Positions 34,234 to 38,131 of a stretch of 38,131 nt of DNA are shown here, piece by piece. A program made the position numbers and the translations under genes. Position 1 is the stretch's first letter; the number at the start of each line of letters is the position of its first letter. Origin of the DNA: Cellvibrionaceae bacterium (GTDB lineage: Bacteria > Pseudomonadota > Gammaproteobacteria > Pseudomonadales > Cellvibrionaceae); NCBI GenBank assembly GCA_025800365.1, contig JAOXRT010000169.1:1-38131 (forward strand). Reading direction: 5' to 3'. Under the pieces are notes generated by a model. That model did no database searches. It saw only the letters and a list, made by a program, of their open reading frames with translations, and was not told the DNA's origin.

Positions 34234-36618
34234 TCATAGCTTGTTTAAACGCAGCGCATTAAGCACCACAATTAATGAACTGGCCGACATCCCAATAGCC
34301 GCCGCATACGGAGGCACCAAGCCCGCAGCAGCCAAAGGCAAAGCACAGACATTATAGCCAATTGCCCAAGCCATATTTTGAGAAATAATTTTTCGGGCAA
34401 AGAAACTACTGTCTATTGCTTTTGGCAAAGCTCGCAGATCACCACTTAATAACAAGCTATCAGCATGGGTCTGTGCAATATCGCTGGCACCAGACATAGC
34501 GACGGAAACATCGGCACCAGAAAGTACCGGCACGTCGTTAATCCCATCCCCTACCATCATTACCGTTTCACCCCGCTCCTGATAGGATCGAACCTTCGAG
34601 AGTTTCTGCTCAGGGGAAACTAGGGCGCTAGCTTCGCCGATATTTAATTGCTCGGCAATGTGACATACCGTCGCAGTGGCATCGCCAGATAAGAGCTCTA
34701 TCTGTAATTGCTTATCACCTAACTGCGAAATAGCAGGCTCTGCACTCTCGCGTAGCGGATCTTGTAAAAATATCTCCGCGGTAAGCTCACCATTGACGGC
34801 CAGCACAATAGCTTGCGTATCGATAGGATTGTCTGCCAATACAAACGCGGCACGGCCCAGTCGAAGCTCTTTTCCCTGCCACAAGCCACTCACACCGGCT
34901 CCGGTATGGGATTGAATATTTTCTATTTCTAGATGCTGTTCAAAACCACGAAACGCCTTGGCAATCGGGTGGCTGTTACCTCGTTCTAGCGCTGCCGCTA
35001 AGGAAAGAACCTTTTCTTCACTTAGATCGTTTTGATGGCATATCACCTTCGCAACCGTTGGCTGTCCTTCGGTTAAGGTTCCAGTTTTATCAAAAACCAC
35101 TCGAGAAAGCTTGGTCAACGTTTCAATCACATGGCCTTTTACAATCAATAGGCCCTGCCGACGCAGTCGATTAGTTGCAGCTGTTAAAGCCACCGGTGTA
35201 GCCAAAGACAGTGCACAAGGACAGGTAACCACCAATACCGACAAGGTGATCCAAAGCGCATCTTCTGGTTTATATTGCCACCAGAATAAAAACACTGCGG
35301 CCGCGATAATTAAAACTGCCGCAACAAAATAAGCTGCCACTCTATCGGCTATCGCCACCTGGGCGGGCTTTTCCTGCTCCGCTTGGGCCACTAAACGCGA
35401 AATAGAAGATAAGCGAGTATTATTTCCGAGGGCCGTAACCTTAACCCAAAGCGGACTTTCACCATTAACAGTGCCTGCCGCAACATTTTGGCCAACCGTT
35501 TTCGCTACCGCCATTGATTCACCCGTTAACAAGGATTCATCAACTTGGCTACGCCCTTTCAATACATGGCCATCACAGGGAATCGTTTCCCCCGACATCA
35601 CCATTACAGTGTCGCCGGCATTGATTAACTTTAAGGGAACTGTCTCTACATTCTTATCGCTATCACAGCGATGCGCGGTAGGCGGCAATAATTGCGCTAA
35701 ATTACCCGCGGCAAAACCAGCTCTATGTCTTGCCCGCATCTCTAGATAGCGACCAATTAAGAGCAGGAAGGTAAACATCGAAACAGAATCGAAATAAACA
35801 TCAGGGCCGCTGCTTAGTGTGGCCCAAACACTGGCTGAATACGCTAGGATAATGGCAATGGAAACCGGCACATCCATAACTAGATGGCGAGTTTTTATAG
35901 CCCGCCATGCCGCTTGATAAAAAGGCACGGCACTGTAGAAGACTACTGGCGTAGCAAAAAGAAAGCTGATAAAACGTAAATAGCCTTGCCATTGATCACT
36001 GATGCCAAACAGCTCACCGCCATAAAGTGCGATAGCGACCATACCGACCTGCATCATGCCTAGGCCGGCAATGCTTAGGCGACGTAGAGCCTTACGGTTT
36101 TCATCATCAAGTAGGCGATTTTGGTTTTCATCAGTCGCCGGCTGAGGCCTAAAGCCAATATCACTTAAGCTGGCAAAAATTTCGCTAAGTGAGCCTTCAG
36201 ATTCATCGTAACTAATCCAGCAACGATGGGTGCTAGCATTCACCCGAACCTTGCTCACTTGAGGCAAACGTTGAACATGCTGCTCGATTAGCCAAACACA
36301 GGCCGCACAGGTAATGCCACCCAATAGTAATTGCGCTTGCCTTTCACTACCCTCCAACTGCAACACAAAATCTTGCTGCACTTCAGGCAGATCATAGACG
36401 GCCCAACTTTGCTGAGCGTCTTCGTCAGGACGATCAGCGCTTTCGCTGCGATACTGGTAAAACTGGGTTAGCCCGCCATTCACAATAGCACTGGCCACAG
36501 CCTGACAACCCACGCAACACATTGGCTGAGAGACACCTTCGATTTCTACTGGGAAATCAGCGCCGGCCGGGATTTCTAACTGACAGTGAAAACAGCGCTC
36601 TTCGGCTGCTTGACTCAC
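34234..36618 (-). CDS. ccoI: Copper-exporting-type P1B ATPase CcoI
   Basis: CcoI moves copper across the inner membrane for the binuclear centre of cbb3 oxidase. The 794 residues contain an N-terminal cysteine-rich segment (C9-FH-C12 and MCCVGC near 34-38), an HMA copper domain with GITCAAC (C104, C107), eight membrane helices, the intramembrane CPC at 466-468, the phosphorylated D510 in FDKTGT, the HP motif (NSHPIAKAF) and the hinge GDGINDVPVL. The N-terminal double-cysteine module before the HMA domain is typical of the CcoI/FixI group rather than CopA. The start overlaps the end of ccoH by 4 nt. Confidence 0.95.
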   Translation of the reverse strand: MSQAAEERCFHCQLEIPAGADFPVEIEGVSQPMCCVGCQAVASAIVNGGLTQFYQYRSESADRPDEDAQQSWAVYDLPEVQQDFVLQLEGSERQAQLLLGGITCAACVWLIEQHVQRLPQVSKVRVNASTHRCWISYDESEGSLSEIFASLSDIGFRPQPATDENQNRLLDDENRKALRRLSIAGLGMMQVGMVAIALYGGELFGISDQWQGYLRFISFLFATPVVFYSAVPFYQAAWRAIKTRHLVMDVPVSIAIILAYSASVWATLSSGPDVYFDSVSMFTFLLLIGRYLEMRARHRAGFAAGNLAQLLPPTAHRCDSDKNVETVPLKLINAGDTVMVMSGETIPCDGHVLKGRSQVDESLLTGESMAVAKTVGQNVAAGTVNGESPLWVKVTALGNNTRLSSISRLVAQAEQEKPAQVAIADRVAAYFVAAVLIIAAAVFLFWWQYKPEDALWITLSVLVVTCPCALSLATPVALTAATNRLRRQGLLIVKGHVIETLTKLSRVVFDKTGTLTEGQPTVAKVICHQNDLSEEKVLSLAAALERGNSHPIAKAFRGFEQHLEIENIQSHTGAGVSGLWQGKELRLGRAAFVLADNPIDTQAIVLAVNGELTAEIFLQDPLRESAEPAISQLGDKQLQIELLSGDATATVCHIAEQLNIGEASALVSPEQKLSKVRSYQERGETVMMVGDGINDVPVLSGADVSVAMSGASDIAQTHADSLLLSGDLRALPKAIDSSFFARKIISQNMAWAIGYNVCALPLAAAGLVPPYAAAIGMSASSLIVVLNALRLNKL

Positions 36619-37130
36619 TGGCCACCCATTTTGGCGATCTTGCTATCTTTGAAGTTAATATCACCATTGAGGCGCCACTCAACTTCATTGATATCACCTA
36701 CTGGAGATAAACGAAGATACTGACGGAAAGTCAGCTGGTGCTCTAAATCGCCGCGGTAGCGATTTCCTTGCAGCTGATGCATAAGCACAATGCGGTCATA
36801 TTCATGGTTGGTCGGGTGAATAATCTCTAGCTGAAGCTGCTCAGGGTCATTCACTAGGCCTGTTACATCCATTAGGATATCGCCAACTTCAAGATCAAAT
36901 TCAACCTGAGCGGCCAAGCCCAATTCTTTAGCTCGTTCATCCTGCTCTAAACGCTGGTTGATCATTAAGCCATCTTTGTAATAGTTATCACTGACCACTG
37001 AATCATCAGCATTTACCGCCAAGTAAATGGTATAGGCGCAGGCAATAACAACAGAGCCTGGTAAGGCAATGAGAAACCAAGGGTAAAACTGCTTGTACCA
37101 AGGTACAGTATCTTCAATGGGTGCAGGCAT
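36615..37130 (-). CDS. ccoH: cbb3 oxidase assembly protein CcoH (FixH)
   Basis: The 171-residue protein has one membrane helix near the N-terminus (FYPWFLIALPGSVVIACAYTIYLAV) followed by the FixH signature DDSVVSDNYYKDGLMINQRLEQD, then a periplasmic beta-rich domain. CcoH associates with the cbb3 complex during assembly. It is the first gene of ccoH-ccoI-ccoS-COG2836. Its stop overlaps the ccoI start (ATGA type). AGGA lies 8 nt before the ATG. A class II Fnr/Anr-type promoter is about 100 nt upstream. Confidence 0.93.
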   Translation of the reverse strand: MPAPIEDTVPWYKQFYPWFLIALPGSVVIACAYTIYLAVNADDSVVSDNYYKDGLMINQRLEQDERAKELGLAAQVEFDLEVGDILMDVTGLVNDPEQLQLEIIHPTNHEYDRIVLMHQLQGNRYRGDLEHQLTFRQYLRLSPVGDINEVEWRLNGDINFKDSKIAKMGGQ

Positions 37131-37205
37131 ATCAGCATCCTATTCGCTAAAACTTATAACTGGCTAGAAACTAAGGGCTTTTAACATAGCCCTTTAATCC
37201 CAAGC

Positions 37206-37246
37206 ATTATAAACCAAGCCCTTTGAAAGTGCTGTATCTGGATCAA
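37206..37246 (-). promoter_or_regulatory. Fnr/Anr class II promoter of ccoHIS
   Basis: On the minus strand TTGAT-CCAG-ATACA (37246-37233) resembles the Fnr box TTGAT-N4-ATCAA: first half perfect, second half three of five. After 21 nt comes a perfect TATAAT (37211-37206). This puts the box centre about 41 bp upstream of the expected start near 37199, the standard class II position. A 7-bp hairpin (AAGGGCT/AGCCCTT, 37173-37194) lies in the leader. Confidence 0.65.
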
Positions 37247-37291
37247 GTAGATGCAGGTTCTTTAGCTGTTACGAATCCTTGGCCCCAAATA

Positions 37292-37317
37292 AAAAGGCAG
37301 CCAATAGGCTGCCTTTT
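37292..37317 (-). terminator. Rho-independent terminator of ccoG
   Basis: AAAAGGCAGCC-AATA-GGCTGCCTTTT is a perfect 11-bp stem, 28 nt after the ccoG stop, with a T run on the minus strand. It separates ccoG from ccoH, so ccoHIS needs its own promoter. Confidence 0.9.
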
Positions 37318-37345
37318 GCTCACTTCAAGCTATTCTTGGAAAACG

Positions 37346-38131
37346 CTACTTCGGTGCCGGTCCAATAAAGCTCGCTTTTTGAATAGCGTGCACAGTTTCA
37401 TCGTCTTCGGCTTCAACCACAAAATAGATGGTCGATTTGGTAGAGTTCAGCTTGTCACGATCAATTCTTACGCTAACAGGTAGAGAGAAGATCTCACCCT
37501 CTTCCAGGTAGGCGCGATATTTCTTCTTCATGCGGTAGTCACTGGGTGACTCGCCCGTCTCGTCAGCCTGAACGTCCACGCTGAAGTAACTTTCACCACG
37601 ACCCATATTGTTAATCTTAACCATATAGACGTTTTCGATGTATTCAGGCGTTTCACGGAACAACTTGGCGCCACGGTCCCGGATAACATCTACCCCTAAT
37701 GGAGTACGAGTACCAACGGTATAAGCAAACAAGCCGATCATCAAACATACGGCAATTACATAGCCAATAAATCGAGGCCGAAGCACATGAGTCTCGCCAG
37801 TTTCCATGGCATCTTGCGTTGTAAATCGAATCAGGCCACGTGGGTACTTCATGCGATCCATTACACTGTCACAGGCATCCGCACATAAACCGCAGTCAAT
37901 ACACTCATACTGCAAGCCATCACGAATATCGATATCTACCGGGCAAACCTGCACACACCATCCGCAATCAATACAATCACCCAAGCCTTTGGCCTTGTAG
38001 TCTTCACGCGCCTTACGCTTTCCGCGTGATTCACCGCGAGCCTCGTCATAGGTAACCAACATGGTGTCGCGATCGTACATAACAGATTGAAAGCGAGCAT
38101 ATGGGCACATGTATTTACACACTTGCTCGCG
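37346..38131 (-). CDS. ccoG: cbb3 oxidase accessory polyferredoxin CcoG (5' end cut by window)
   Basis: The frame is open to the window edge (REQ before VCKYMCPYARFQ), so the N-terminal part with the first membrane helices is missing; 262 codons are visible. The segment CIDCGWCVQVCPVDIDIRDG with ECIDCGLCADACD supplies two [4Fe-4S] motifs. A membrane helix (FIGYVIAVCLMIGLFAYTVG) and a C-terminal Ig-like domain complete the known CcoG/RdxA/FixG layout. CcoG is a copper reductase-type assembly factor for cytochrome cbb3. The ccoNOPQ structural genes probably lie beyond the right edge. Confidence 0.95.
   Translation of the reverse strand, partial: REQVCKYMCPYARFQSVMYDRDTMLVTYDEARGESRGKRKAREDYKAKGLGDCIDCGWCVQVCPVDIDIRDGLQYECIDCGLCADACDSVMDRMKYPRGLIRFTTQDAMETGETHVLRPRFIGYVIAVCLMIGLFAYTVGTRTPLGVDVIRDRGAKLFRETPEYIENVYMVKINNMGRGESYFSVDVQADETGESPSDYRMKKKYRAYLEEGEIFSLPVSVRIDRDKLNSTKSTIYFVVEAEDDETVHAIQKASFIGPAPK

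Overview
The window looks like chromosomal DNA of a free-living, probably marine, aerobic to microaerobic gammaproteobacterium. The evidence is cmoAB, E. coli-type SpeB, UspE and Aer proteins, a ccoG/ccoH/ccoI/ccoS block, several TonB-dependent receptors and an aerobic phenylacetyl-CoA pathway. A Cellvibrionales/Spongiibacteraceae-like source is my guess from gene content only. I see no tRNA, rRNA, CRISPR array, insertion sequence or prophage.

Layout. 1-3180: a response regulator (REC plus helical repeats, cut by the window edge) divergent from cmoAB. 3576-7454: a 1292-residue Ig/cadherin-like exoprotein whose C-terminal half holds seven repeats that fit a seven-bladed propeller. 7560-8933: a secreted gluzincin-type metallopeptidase. 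9266-12193: speB, an HxlR regulator divergent from a secreted SnoaL-like protein, and uspE. 12284-12466: a strongly folded, GGA-rich intergenic element with its own -10 and terminator, a candidate CsrA/RsmA-binding small RNA. 12522-16443 and 18877-21379: two minus-strand phenylacetate operons, paaABCDE and paaGIJ, separated by a sterol-desaturase-family gene and a small periplasmic protein. 21524-22480: an AraC-type regulator just upstream of paaG. 22736-33044: two related TonB-dependent receptors around an Aer-type PAS chemoreceptor, then an amidohydrolase divergent from an OruR-type AraC regulator. 33084-38131: the cbb3 oxidase assembly block in order ccoG (partial), ccoH, ccoI, ccoS and a COG2836 SafE/DsbD-like membrane protein with an (MNHEG)n tail.

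How the parts work together. PaaABCE with PaaD form the ring-epoxidising oxygenase for phenylacetyl-CoA. PaaG isomerises the epoxide to the oxepin, PaaI is a proofreading thioesterase and PaaJ performs the terminal thiolysis. PaaK, PaaZ, PaaF and PaaH are not in the window. Both paa promoter regions carry the same two-part dyad, [T/A]GATAC-N27/28-GTATCA, which resembles the E. coli PaaX operator as I recall it and suggests co-regulation. The ccoHIS-COG2836 genes have an apparent Fnr/Anr class II promoter and are separated from ccoG by a strong terminator. The aer-like gene has a near-consensus sigma-28 promoter.

All calls come from reading the sequence. No database search, folding program or alignment was run.
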